Notes: generated by a model not told the origin, from the sequence alone. Positions 1 through 8,236 are shown, counted from the stretch's first letter. The stretch: 8,628 bases of DNA from Sphingobacteriaceae bacterium (GCA_947458775.1 CANGZX010000018.1:1-8628); one strand, 5' to 3'. A program made the numbers and translations.

Positions 1-3000
1 CAAGGCCTTGCGCAAGTAAAGACTCCAACTACTTTAGATAGTTTAAAACTGCGTTACCCCATTAAAGATTCTAAATCTTTAGTTTTTGGAAGATCTTTTG
101 GCCTAGCACTGCCCAATCCTTCCAATATTAAACGCTCGGTTGTATTCAATCATTTAACCAAGCAATACACCATTCAGGATAGTATAGGCGGCCAATTTTT
201 TAGAAATCCATATTACTTAACCATTCCTGAATATCAACGCTTCGAAAATAAACAACTACTAAAAAATACTTGGCGTGATTTGGCCGATCAATCGGTTTCA
301 GCTGCTAGGCAACCGGGTTTTATTCCCCCGGTAAAAATTAACAGCCGTTCTTTTGAACGCTTGTTTGGTGGCTCGACCATTGAAATTATACCCCAAGGTT
401 CGGCGGAGCTAACCTTTGCAGGTCGGATTAATAAAAACGAGAATCCTTTATTTAACGAACGGCAACGTACGCAAGGTAATTTTGATTTTAACCAACGCAT
501 TCAAATGAATTTGGTGGGCCAGGTGGGCGAAAAATTAAAAATAAGTACCAATTACAATACCGAAGCTCAATTCGATTTTGAGAATCAGGTTAAACTAGAT
601 TATACAGGTAAGGAAGACGAAATTGTACGTAAGGTGGAAGCCGGAAATGTGAGTTTACCGCTTAGCTCATCGTTAATAACTGGTAGCCAAGCCCTATTTG
701 GCCTAAAAACACAGTTGCAATTTGGTAAATTGGGGGTAACCAGTATTTTCTCCCAACAAAAATCACAATCGAAGGAAATTACCATTACCAATGGATCGCA
801 GCAAAACGAATTTAGGTTACTTGCTGATAGTTACGAAGCCAACAAGCATTATTTTTTAAGCCAATTTTTTCGCAACCAATATAATTTGGCCTTAAAAAAG
901 CTGCCCATTATTAGCAGCAACATCAACATTACCAAAATTGAGGTTTGGGTAACCAATAGGGTGGGTACTACTACCGATTCTAGAGATGTGTTGGCTTTTA
1001 TGGATTTGGGTGAAAATAGTCCATACAACCAGGCACAAATTCAAGGTGGTGCTGGTTTTTCTTCCTACCCTGCTGGCTTTTCTGGCCCTGGCTTTTCGCA
1101 GCAATCGAACAACCTATTACAAAACTTACCTATTAATGCCCGTTTAACCAATTCGAATGCCACTAACGTGTATTTTCAGGCAAATGGCGGGACCGATAAT
1201 TTTGCTAAACTTACCTATGCCCGCAAACTAACAGATAAGGAATACACCATTAGCCCACAATTGGGCTATATTTCTTTAAATACACCTCTAAATGCCGATG
1301 AGGTATTGGCGGTGGCATATCGCTATACAGTGAATGGTACAGAGTATCAGGTAGGAGAATTTTCGAATGATTTGCCGGTAAATAATGGGGTTCCGGAGGT
1401 GTTGTATGTAAAATTACTTAAAAACGAAATCCTTAAAACCAATTTACCAACCTGGGATTTGATGATGAAAAACATCTATTCTTTGGGGGCATATCAAGTA
1501 TCCTCTTCGGATTTTCGCTTAAATATTTTCCGCTTAGAAGAGCAATCGGGCGTAGAAAAACCACAAATGACCGAGGGGCAAAATACCAATGGCAAGTTGT
1601 GGTTACAGCTGACTAATTTGGATAATATCAATCAGCAAAACGATCGGAAGCCCGATGGCTTTTTCGACTTTATACAAGGCATTACTATTGATCCATTGAA
1701 TGGCCGCATTACCTTCCCTACGGTAGAGCCTTTTGGTGCCGATTTAGCTGCACAATTTACCCCAGCTGAAGCCGCATTGTCTGCAAAATATGTCTACCAG
1801 CCTTTATATGATTTAACCAAGGCCGATGCCCAGCAACTCTACCCGCAGTTGAACAGGTACATTATTAAAGGCACCTACCAATCGCAAGTAAGTTCAGAGT
1901 TTCAACTCAATGCCATCAATATTCCTGAAGGTTCGGTGCAGGTAATTGCGGGTACCATCCCTTTGCAAGAAGGGGTTGATTATACCATTGATTACAATAT
2001 TGGCCGTGTGCGAATTTTAAATCAAGCGCTCTTAAATTCTGGGCAACCTATTCGTATTAAATTAGAAAATAGCGAACTATTTGGTATGCAGCAACGCTCC
2101 CTATTTGGTACCCGGTTTGATTATAGAGCGAATAAAAAACTAAATCTCGGGGGTACTTTATTGAATTTAACCGAGCGCCCGCTAACACCCAAAGTGAACA
2201 TTGGCGACGAGCCTATATCCAATACCATTTGGGGTTTAGATATGAACTACCAATCGGATTCTAGATGGCTAACCCGTATGGTAGATAAAATCCCATTTAT
2301 TTCTACCAAAGAAAAATCAAGTATTACCTTTTCGGGCGAATTTGCTAAGTTTATTCCCGGCCACCCTAGCGCACTTAATTTTGCTGGTACTAAAAATGAT
2401 TCGAGTTACTTAGACGATTTTGAAGCCACCCGTTCGTTAATTGATTTAAAAAGCGCCATTACTTGGCAGATATCGGGCACGCCACAACTTTTCCCCGAAT
2501 CACAGCAGTTTAACAGTTTAGCATATGGCTTTAATCGAGCCCGTATTGCTTTCTACAACATCGACCCCATTTTTTATAATCGGAGCGGTGGCGTCACCCC
2601 AAGCGATGTAAAATTAAATGCCAATGAATTATCCAACCATTATAGCCGAGAGGTATTAGAAAGAGAAGTTTTCCCTTTTAAAGATTCACCTACGGGGCAA
2701 CCCATGTTTTTACCTGCACTCAATATGGCTTTTTATCCAAACGAACGTGGCCCGTACAATTATGCCACGGCCGGATTGAATGCGGATGGAAAATTACTCA
2801 ACCCCAAAAACAGGTGGGGAGGCATGTTCCGTAAATTGGAAAGTAACGATTTTGAAGCCCTTAATATTGAGTTTGTAGAATTATGGATGTTAGATCCATT
2901 TCTATACAAGCCCAATGCTGAAGGGGGTGATCTGTATTTCGATTTAGGTAGTATATCCGAAGATATTTTAAAAGATGATCGGAAATCATTAGAAAATGGC

Positions 3001-6000
3001 TTGCCCACCGATGGAGATCCTGCAAAAACAGATGCTACGGCTTGGGGTAGGGTGCCTAAATTACAACCCGTTATTCCAGCCTTCGATAATAATCCTGCAG
3101 CCCGTAAATTACAAGATGTGGGTTTAGATGGATTATCCGATACCCAAGAGCAACAATTTTTCAGCAGTTTTGTCAATCAAGTAAGCCCGCAATTGAATGC
3201 ATCGGCTGCTGCAGCTTTGGCTGCCGATCCATCTTCAGATAATTACCAATATTTTAGAGGAAACGTATTTTCTGGTTCTACCAGTTCAATTCTAAAACGC
3301 TACGAAAAATATAACGGCACGGAGGGAAACTCTAAAACCCAAGAACAATCTTTGGCTGAAACGGGTATCGAAAACTCGGCGTCTACGCCGCTACCCGATG
3401 CGGAGGATGTAAATAGAGATAATAATACTTCTAAAGCCGATGAGTATTTCGAGTACAAAGTTTCCATTCGCCCGCAAGACTTACAGCAGGTGGGCAATAA
3501 TTTCATTTCAGATATCGTGTCAACCAGTGTGAAGTTGGCCAATGGAAAGCAAGAAACCGTACGTTGGATTCAGTTTAAAATTCCCTTGGCACAATTTCTT
3601 ACCAAGGTGGGCAATATTCAAGATTTTAAATCGATACGTTTTGTGCGTTCTTTTATGACCAATTTTGCCGATACCACCATTTTGCGTTTAGCCAAACTGC
3701 AATTGGTACGTGGCGAATGGCGCCGCTATAATGCCGAAAAAAATCCGGCTAAAGTAATTGCCGATCCGGCACTCATTAACCCGGGTTTAGACAATTCGAG
3801 CTTAGAAGTAAGTGCAGTAAATATTGAAGAAAATGGCAAGCGTAGCCCCATACCGTATGTTACCCCACCGGGTATCCTACGTGAATTAGATTTCAGTGGA
3901 TTTAATGCCAATACCCGCCAAAACGAGCAATCGCTATCGGTGAGAGTAAAAAGTTTGAAAGACGGGTATGGTCGGGCGGCATTCCGTACTTCTTTTAACG
4001 ATTTTAGATCGTACCGTCGTATGGAAATGTTCATCCACGCAGAAAGTGCCAATCCGGTAAATCCGATAAACGATAAAGAAGTGAGTGCTTTTATTCGCAT
4101 AGGTAGCGATAATCAAGATAACTATTACGAATACAGCATCCCACTAAAAATTACGGCACCCAATACCAGCGATGCCAATGCCATTTGGCCTGCCGAGAAT
4201 AAATTGGATGTGCCCTTAAGTTTATTCCAAATTGCCAAAACAGCCCGAAATAATGCTCAATTAAACGGCCTACCTTGGCCACCTAATATACCTTTCCAAT
4301 ACAACGATGGGCAAAATACCATAACCGTTCTGGGGCAACCCGATATGAGCAAGGTAAGGGTATACATGCTGGGTGTACGCAATCCTTTAAAAACCATAAT
4401 AAATGCGGCTGACGATGGTTTAGATAAAGACGCTGAGGTATGGTTTAACGAATTGCGTTTAACTGATTTTGATGAACGTGGAGGTTGGGCGGCTACAGCC
4501 AGGTTAAATGCCAAGCTTGCCGATTTTGCTGATGTATCGGTATCGGGAAGCAGAAGCACCAATGGCTTTGGCTCCTTAGATAGGAAGGTGAGCGAACGCA
4601 ACCGCAACGACCAATCTATACTTGATGTATCCTCAAGCATAGAAGCGGGTAAATTTTTCCCAAAGAGTTCGGGTATTAAAATTCCCATGTTTGTTAATTT
4701 CTCTCAGCAGGTAAGCACGCCCATGTTCGATCCTCGGGCACCCGACATCGAACTTAAAAACGCCTTAGATAATTCGCCTAAATCGGTGCAAAGAGATATT
4801 TTAAATGTGGTGCAAGATTATACTACCCGCAAGAGTATCAACTTTACCAATGTGCACAAGGTGAAAACCAATACCGAGAGTAAGCCGAAATTGTGGGATA
4901 TTGAAAACTGGAGCGCCAGCTATGCCTTTACCGAATACAACCACCGCGATTTTATTAACCAGCAAAGTATACAAAAAACGTATAGGGCAGGCTTGGCCTA
5001 TAATTATTCACGGCAGGCCAAATCTATAAGTCCCTTTGCTAAAATTATAAAGAAAAATAGTTTAGCGCTATTGAGGGATATCAACTTCAGCATCTTCCCG
5101 TCGGTACTAAACTTCCGTATTGATGTCGATCGGATGTACTCGGAAAATACGCTCAGAAATAACGAACCAAACAATTTTATTCCGGTGGCTACCACCTACA
5201 ATAAGAATTTTCAAATGTCCCGTTTATACGGCATCAGTTGGAATTTAACCCGTTCTCTCCAACTCGATTTTAATGCTACCAATTATTCTATTATTGATGA
5301 ACCCGATGGACGCATTAATGGTTTGAAACGGGATACACTTTGGCAAAACCTAATGCGTCTAGGCCGCACTACCGATTATGGCCATACGGCAAACCTTACC
5401 TACAATGTTCCAATAAGTAAACTGCCTGGCTTTGATTGGATAAGCCTTACTACTCGGTATGGCACAACCTTTAACTGGAAAACAGAACCCTTATCGAGCA
5501 TAAACGACCCGAGTATTAACCTGGGCAATAGCATTCAAAATACCCGAATACTTCAGTTAAATCCATCCTTTAACTTCAGTTCGCTGTATAATAAAATTGG
5601 TTTTTTAAGGCGGATAAATACCGATGAAACAGCTAGCAAATTTGTGAAAGCTTTGGTGCATACGCTTACTAGTCTTAAAAATATTAGTGGGGCCTATACC
5701 CGAACGCAAGGTACCTTCTTGCCCGGTTATTTACCTAAAACCACAGCCTTTGGCCAAGATTTTTCTACCGATGCACCTGGTTTGGATTTTTTATTTGGTA
5801 GCCAGCGTGATATAAGACCACGGGCCATCACCGAGGGCTGGATTACCAATGACCCGCTTTTAAACCAACTGTACGTAACTGGCTTAAAAGAGGATCTCAA
5901 TTTTAGAGGAACCTTAGAGCCTATAAAAGATTTGCGAATAGAATTAACCGCACTAAAAAGCAGCAATTTCAACTACTCTACCACCTTTAAATTTGTTTCG

Positions 6001-6996
6001 GCAAGCAATAGTTTCGAGAACCTGAACCCTATAACTACCGGCGATTACAGCATTTCGTTCTTTAGTTTTGGAACCGCCTTTAAAAAAGATAAACCAGGAA
6101 GTGCCGCCAATTTGTTCCGCCAATTCGAAAATAACCGATCTATAATTTCGCAACGCTTGGGTGCATTAAATCCGAATTCTTCGGGACTTGCCAATGGCTT
6201 TGCCGATGGCTATGGCAAGGCTTCGCAAGATGTGGTTATTTCATCTTTCTTGGCAGCCTACAGCGGAAAATCGGCTGATAAAATTAGTTTAAATACCTTC
6301 CCTAAAATTCCGATTCCGAACTGGCGTGTAAATTACAGCGGCTTAGGCAATGTTTCTTTTTTAACCGATATTTTCGCTTCAATAGATATCAATCACGCTT
6401 ATAAATCTACCTATAGCATCAATGGATTTAACTCTTTAGCTCGATATTCTGAGAGTAATGGCATGGTGAATGTGCGTGATGTAAGTACTAATTTCTTACC
6501 TAAATATCAATTTAACCAAGTAACACTGTTCGAGCAATTTGTGCCGCTTCTGGGTATCGACATGCGTTTTAAAAACAACTTGAGTTCCAATTTCGAATAC
6601 CGAAAATCGAGAACTATGGGCTTGAGTTTGGCAAACAGCCAGTTGGCCATGCAAACCGATGAAGCCATTGTGTTTGGTTTAGGCTACCGAACCACCGATT
6701 TTAGATTTCCATTCGGTTTATTCAAAAGCCTAAAAATGGATAATGATTTAAACTTTAAATTAGATTTTGCCATTAACGATCGTAAAACACTAATTTATCG
6801 TGCCGACGTGACCGATGCCGAAGTTTCTTCTGGAGCTAAAAATATCACCTACCGCCCATCGGTAGATTATGTGTTAAACCAGCGTTTAAACTTGCGCATT
6901 TTCTATGACGGAAACATCACCAAGCCCTATACATCGCAAAGCTTCAATACTTCCTTCAGTAATTTTGGTTTTACCCTCCGTTTTGCTATTCAATAA
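1..6996 (+). CDS. sprA: Type IX secretion outer-membrane translocon SprA (5'-partial)
   Basis: SprA (Sov in Porphyromonas) is the very large outer-membrane beta-barrel that carries type IX cargo to the cell surface; in gliding species it is also needed for adhesin export. The frame is open from base 1 to the TAA at 6994-6996, giving 2331 visible residues, against about 2400 for Flavobacterium SprA from memory. Only the signal peptide and a few more residues should be missing. Family-typical motifs (window codon numbers) are PTWDLMMKN at 483-491, SYLDDFEA at 802-809, DVGLDG at 1039-1044, EDVNRDN at 1135-1141 and VWFNELR at 1480-1486. The second half is rich in alternating aromatic/polar strands, and the protein ends in an amphipathic strand, FTLRFAIQ, as expected for a barrel closing strand. 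The TTG at 280 is internal, because SprA-like sequence continues upstream of it. There is no frameshift. The 3' neighbours gcvH and vanZ match gene order I recall from other Bacteroidota. Confidence 0.96.
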   Translation, partial: QGLAQVKTPTTLDSLKLRYPIKDSKSLVFGRSFGLALPNPSNIKRSVVFNHLTKQYTIQDSIGGQFFRNPYYLTIPEYQRFENKQLLKNTWRDLADQSVSAARQPGFIPPVKINSRSFERLFGGSTIEIIPQGSAELTFAGRINKNENPLFNERQRTQGNFDFNQRIQMNLVGQVGEKLKISTNYNTEAQFDFENQVKLDYTGKEDEIVRKVEAGNVSLPLSSSLITGSQALFGLKTQLQFGKLGVTSIFSQQKSQSKEITITNGSQQNEFRLLADSYEANKHYFLSQFFRNQYNLALKKLPIISSNINITKIEVWVTNRVGTTTDSRDVLAFMDLGENSPYNQAQIQGGAGFSSYPAGFSGPGFSQQSNNLLQNLPINARLTNSNATNVYFQANGGTDNFAKLTYARKLTDKEYTISPQLGYISLNTPLNADEVLAVAYRYTVNGTEYQVGEFSNDLPVNNGVPEVLYVKLLKNEILKTNLPTWDLMMKNIYSLGAYQVSSSDFRLNIFRLEEQSGVEKPQMTEGQNTNGKLWLQLTNLDNINQQNDRKPDGFFDFIQGITIDPLNGRITFPTVEPFGADLAAQFTPAEAALSAKYVYQPLYDLTKADAQQLYPQLNRYIIKGTYQSQVSSEFQLNAINIPEGSVQVIAGTIPLQEGVDYTIDYNIGRVRILNQALLNSGQPIRIKLENSELFGMQQRSLFGTRFDYRANKKLNLGGTLLNLTERPLTPKVNIGDEPISNTIWGLDMNYQSDSRWLTRMVDKIPFISTKEKSSITFSGEFAKFIPGHPSALNFAGTKNDSSYLDDFEATRSLIDLKSAITWQISGTPQLFPESQQFNSLAYGFNRARIAFYNIDPIFYNRSGGVTPSDVKLNANELSNHYSREVLEREVFPFKDSPTGQPMFLPALNMAFYPNERGPYNYATAGLNADGKLLNPKNRWGGMFRKLESNDFEALNIEFVELWMLDPFLYKPNAEGGDLYFDLGSISEDILKDDRKSLENGLPTDGDPAKTDATAWGRVPKLQPVIPAFDNNPAARKLQDVGLDGLSDTQEQQFFSSFVNQVSPQLNASAAAALAADPSSDNYQYFRGNVFSGSTSSILKRYEKYNGTEGNSKTQEQSLAETGIENSASTPLPDAEDVNRDNNTSKADEYFEYKVSIRPQDLQQVGNNFISDIVSTSVKLANGKQETVRWIQFKIPLAQFLTKVGNIQDFKSIRFVRSFMTNFADTTILRLAKLQLVRGEWRRYNAEKNPAKVIADPALINPGLDNSSLEVSAVNIEENGKRSPIPYVTPPGILRELDFSGFNANTRQNEQSLSVRVKSLKDGYGRAAFRTSFNDFRSYRRMEMFIHAESANPVNPINDKEVSAFIRIGSDNQDNYYEYSIPLKITAPNTSDANAIWPAENKLDVPLSLFQIAKTARNNAQLNGLPWPPNIPFQYNDGQNTITVLGQPDMSKVRVYMLGVRNPLKTIINAADDGLDKDAEVWFNELRLTDFDERGGWAATARLNAKLADFADVSVSGSRSTNGFGSLDRKVSERNRNDQSILDVSSSIEAGKFFPKSSGIKIPMFVNFSQQVSTPMFDPRAPDIELKNALDNSPKSVQRDILNVVQDYTTRKSINFTNVHKVKTNTESKPKLWDIENWSASYAFTEYNHRDFINQQSIQKTYRAGLAYNYSRQAKSISPFAKIIKKNSLALLRDINFSIFPSVLNFRIDVDRMYSENTLRNNEPNNFIPVATTYNKNFQMSRLYGISWNLTRSLQLDFNATNYSIIDEPDGRINGLKRDTLWQNLMRLGRTTDYGHTANLTYNVPISKLPGFDWISLTTRYGTTFNWKTEPLSSINDPSINLGNSIQNTRILQLNPSFNFSSLYNKIGFLRRINTDETASKFVKALVHTLTSLKNISGAYTRTQGTFLPGYLPKTTAFGQDFSTDAPGLDFLFGSQRDIRPRAITEGWITNDPLLNQLYVTGLKEDLNFRGTLEPIKDLRIELTALKSSNFNYSTTFKFVSASNSFENLNPITTGDYSISFFSFGTAFKKDKPGSAANLFRQFENNRSIISQRLGALNPNSSGLANGFADGYGKASQDVVISSFLAAYSGKSADKISLNTFPKIPIPNWRVNYSGLGNVSFLTDIFASIDINHAYKSTYSINGFNSLARYSESNGMVNVRDVSTNFLPKYQFNQVTLFEQFVPLLGIDMRFKNNLSSNFEYRKSRTMGLSLANSQLAMQTDEAIVFGLGYRTTDFRFPFGLFKSLKMDNDLNFKLDFAINDRKTLIYRADVTDAEVSSGAKNITYRPSVDYVLNQRLNLRIFYDGNITKPYTSQSFNTSFSNFGFTLRFAIQ

Positions 6997-7009
6997 TACT
7001 TGTTTATAT

Positions 7010-7041
7010 ATTGATATTCTACCCCATTAACCCTATTTTTG
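7010..7041 (+). promoter_or_regulatory. Predicted Bacteroidota-type promoter for gcvH cluster
   Basis: ATTG at 7010-7013, a 20-nt spacer, then TATTTTTG at 7034-7041 fits the Bacteroidota consensus (TTTG or TTG, about 17-23 nt, TAnnTTTG). Transcription would start roughly at 7045-7049, giving a leader of about 12-16 nt before the gcvH ATG. It implies that gcvH and the genes behind it can be expressed independently of sprA. The region is AT-rich, so a chance match is possible, especially for the short upstream box. Confidence 0.55.
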
Positions 7042-7060
7042 AACAAACAAAAACATAACT

Positions 7061-7441
7061 ATGAATTTCCCATCAGAACTTAAGTATACCAGCGACCACG
7101 AATGGATTAAATTAGACGGCAACCAAGCCTATGTAGGCATTACCGATTTTGCACAGCGTGAATTAGGCGATATTGTGTATATCGACATTAATTCTTTAGG
7201 CAAAACCGTGGCCAAAGAAGCTGTTTTTGGTACTGTTGAAGCCGTTAAAACGGTTTCCGATTTGTTTATGCCCGTAGATGCCAAGGTGTTAGAGTTCAAT
7301 AAAAAATTAGATACCAACCCCGAATTGGTTAATCAAGACCCTTATGGCGATGGTTGGATGGTGAAAATTGAATTGAGTGATCTTTCTCAAGTAGATGGCT
7401 TGCTGTCTGCAGCCGATTATGCTACATCGGTAGGTGCATAA
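7061..7441 (+). CDS. gcvH: Glycine cleavage system H protein
   Basis: The H protein carries a lipoyl arm that shuttles the aminomethyl intermediate between the P, T and L proteins of the cytoplasmic glycine cleavage complex. In some bacteria it also serves in lipoyl transfer. The 126-residue length is normal for the family. The N-terminus ([17 protein letters not shown]) is the standard opening of H proteins. The lipoylation site is visible as [11 protein letters not shown], with the modified lysine at K63, followed by the usual hydrophobic/proline turn LFMPVD. The later [15 protein letters not shown] segment is also typical. The ATG at 7061 is the start because the conserved N-terminus begins there; no clear Shine-Dalgarno is seen, as is usual in this phylum. 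The stop overlaps the next start (TAATG), so translation with the VanZ-like gene is probably coupled. The genes for the P, T and L proteins are not in this window. Confidence 0.97.
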   Translation: MNFPSELKYTSDHEWIKLDGNQAYVGITDFAQRELGDIVYIDINSLGKTVAKEAVFGTVEAVKTVSDLFMPVDAKVLEFNKKLDTNPELVNQDPYGDGWMVKIELSDLSQVDGLLSAADYATSVGA

Positions 7442-7824
7442 TGCTAAAAAAACTTTGGTATTTTAAACTTGCAGTTATTTGGTCTATTATTATTACTGTT
7501 TTGTGCCTACTGCCAAACAGCAATTTTGAAACCACGAGTACCTATTTACCAGTGGGTTTTGATAAAATAGTGCACGTAATATTCTTTTTTGTTCTAACAA
7601 TTTTACTTTTCTACGGCAAAATTAAACAACAAGAAAGTTATCAATATAGACCATTTACCGTAGTTAAAATTATAGTAATTACCTCTATTATTGGGTTAAG
7701 TATTGAGTTTATGCAACGTTATATTTTTATATATAGAACTGGAGATCTTTTTGATTTCATTGCAGATATGCTTGGTGTAACGATGGGGATTTTCGGTTAT
7801 ATTTTTTTACATCGGGCTAAATAA
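7441..7824 (+). CDS. VanZ-like family membrane protein
   Basis: This is a 127-residue integral membrane protein with four likely transmembrane segments at about residues 8-24, 43-59, 73-90 and 105-123. It shows the conserved polar residues of the VanZ-like family: DKIVH at 41-45 after the first loop, and E89, Q92, R99, D102, D105 and D109 in the pattern E..Q......R..D..D...D..G near the C-terminus. VanZ itself gives low-level teicoplanin resistance, but most family members, including those next to sprA/gcvH in Bacteroidota, have no assigned biochemical function, so resistance should not be inferred. The ATG shares its A with the gcvH stop codon. An AGG at 7432-7434 could act as a weak ribosome site, but reinitiation from gcvH is the simpler idea. 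The gene is more T/A-rich than its neighbours, which its hydrophobic codons can account for. Confidence 0.88.
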   Translation: MLKKLWYFKLAVIWSIIITVLCLLPNSNFETTSTYLPVGFDKIVHVIFFFVLTILLFYGKIKQQESYQYRPFTVVKIIVITSIIGLSIEFMQRYIFIYRTGDLFDFIADMLGVTMGIFGYIFLHRAK

Positions 7825-7826
7825 TC

Positions 7827-7949
7827 ATGCGTATTACCTTAGTATATTTGGTGCTTTTTATACTCATTTTTACACTTGCTAGCTGTGGAATTTTTAAAAA
7901 ATCGTGCCATTGCCCTACGGTGAAATACCAAACACAGCGTTTCAACTAG
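7827..7949 (+). CDS. Small Cys-rich lipoprotein, 40 aa, function unknown
   Basis: A 40-codon frame starts with ATG 2 nt after the VanZ-like stop and ends at TAG 7947-7949. It encodes a clear type II signal peptide: M-R, a hydrophobic core over about residues 4-17, then the lipobox LASC with the acylated cysteine at C20. The predicted mature peptide is only 21 residues. It begins CGIFKKS, then contains C27-H28-C29-P30, and has four Lys/Arg (K24, K25, K33, R38) and no acidic residue. Glycine at +2 and the lack of acidic residues after the cysteine argue against the acidic surface-export signals known for Bacteroidota lipoproteins, so a periplasmic-facing location is more likely. The tight spacing suggests it is the last gene of the gcvH-vanZ transcript. 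I do not recognise a characterised family. The precise lipobox and the spacing are the reasons to regard it as real despite its size. Confidence 0.72.
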   Translation: MRITLVYLVLFILIFTLASCGIFKKSCHCPTVKYQTQRFN

Positions 7950-7955
7950 TACTTA

Positions 7956-7986
7956 TTTGGAATCATTATAAATAATACTACCTTTG
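7956..7986 (+). promoter_or_regulatory. Predicted Bacteroidota-type promoter for feoAB
   Basis: TTTG at 7956-7959, exactly 19 nt, then TACCTTTG at 7979-7986 is a full match to the Bacteroidota vegetative promoter pattern (TTTG, about 19 nt, TAnnTTTG). It lies in the 47-nt gap before feoA. Transcription should begin near 7990-7993, leaving only about 4-7 nt before the GTG at 7997, so the messenger would be nearly leaderless. The spacer holds a short inverted repeat, listed separately. Confidence 0.72.
7965..7976 (+). promoter_or_regulatory. Inverted repeat in feoAB promoter spacer, possible operator
   Basis: ATTAT at 7965-7969 and ATAAT at 7972-7976 form a perfect 5-bp inverted repeat around AA, sitting between the two promoter boxes. 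A repressor bound here would block RNA polymerase, and iron-responsive control of feo genes is common. The arm order is opposite to that of a classical Fur box, the repeat is short, and the region is AT-rich, so this is only a candidate. Confidence 0.25.
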
Positions 7987-7996
7987 TATCACTATC

Positions 7997-8227
7997 GTGG
8001 AAAAAACAGCTAAAACACTATCGGATTTATTTCCGGGCGAATCGGGCATTATTAAGGAGTTTACCGACTTAGAAATGTCAGTGAAGCTGATGGAAATGGG
8101 CTGTTTACCCGGTGAACCCATTTATGTAGAGCGCATTGCCCCTTTGGGCGATCCCATTGCGGTAACTATTTCGGGCTACCAATTAAGCCTACGTAAGCAA
8201 GAAGCTTCTACCATCATTTTAGTTTAA
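7997..8227 (+). CDS. feoA: Ferrous iron transport protein A (FeoA)
   Basis: FeoA is a small cytoplasmic SH3-fold protein that acts with the membrane GTPase FeoB in Fe(II) uptake. The 76-residue length fits the family. Recognisable parts are LSDLFPGESG near the N-terminus, the conserved LMEMGCLPGE at residues 31-40, and the closing strand pattern APLGDPIAVTISGYQLSLRK at 48-67, typical of stand-alone FeoA and of FeoA domains. The start is the GTG at 7997: an in-frame TAA lies at 7973-7975 and no ATG occurs between it and the conserved domain. No Shine-Dalgarno is present, and the predicted transcription start is only a few bases upstream. feoB follows after 9 nt in the same reading frame, so a single TAA separates the two proteins; in Bacteroides-type organisms the two are often one fused protein. 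Confidence 0.95.
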   Translation: MEKTAKTLSDLFPGESGIIKEFTDLEMSVKLMEMGCLPGEPIYVERIAPLGDPIAVTISGYQLSLRKQEASTIILV

Positions 8228-8236
8228 AAAAATCAG

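Noticed and set aside
4257..4688. Antisense open frame of 143 codons, and similar ones at 2760-3176, 3726-4100 and elsewhere under sprA
   Set aside because: They lie wholly opposite a strongly conserved gene, have Ser/Leu/Lys-rich low-information translations with no recognisable domain, and their openness follows from sprA codon use.
6997..7033. Transcription terminator after sprA
   Set aside because: Only AT-rich sequence with a short TATATA self-complementary core; no GC stem followed by a T run on the + strand.
7441..7824. Marked drop in GC content in the VanZ-like gene as a sign of horizontal transfer
   Set aside because: A four-helix membrane protein uses many Phe, Ile, Leu and Tyr codons, which are T/A-rich. 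The one-base overlap with gcvH suggests a long-standing operon.
7441..7824. VanZ-like gene as an antibiotic resistance determinant
   Set aside because: No van ligase, dehydrogenase or regulator genes are nearby and the context is housekeeping; family membership alone does not support resistance.
7955..7980. Canonical Fur box upstream of feoA
   Set aside because: Only part of the consensus (ATCATTAT) is present and the inverted arms are in the opposite order to GATAAT...ATTATC, so it is listed only as a possible operator of unknown type.
8222..8233. TTTAAAAAAA run at the end of feoA as a programmed frameshift or slippage site making a FeoA-FeoB fusion
   Set aside because: The stop TAA begins before the A run, so polymerase slippage in the run cannot remove it, and a +1 shift quickly meets a TGA at 8238-8240. 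Only stop readthrough could join the two frames.
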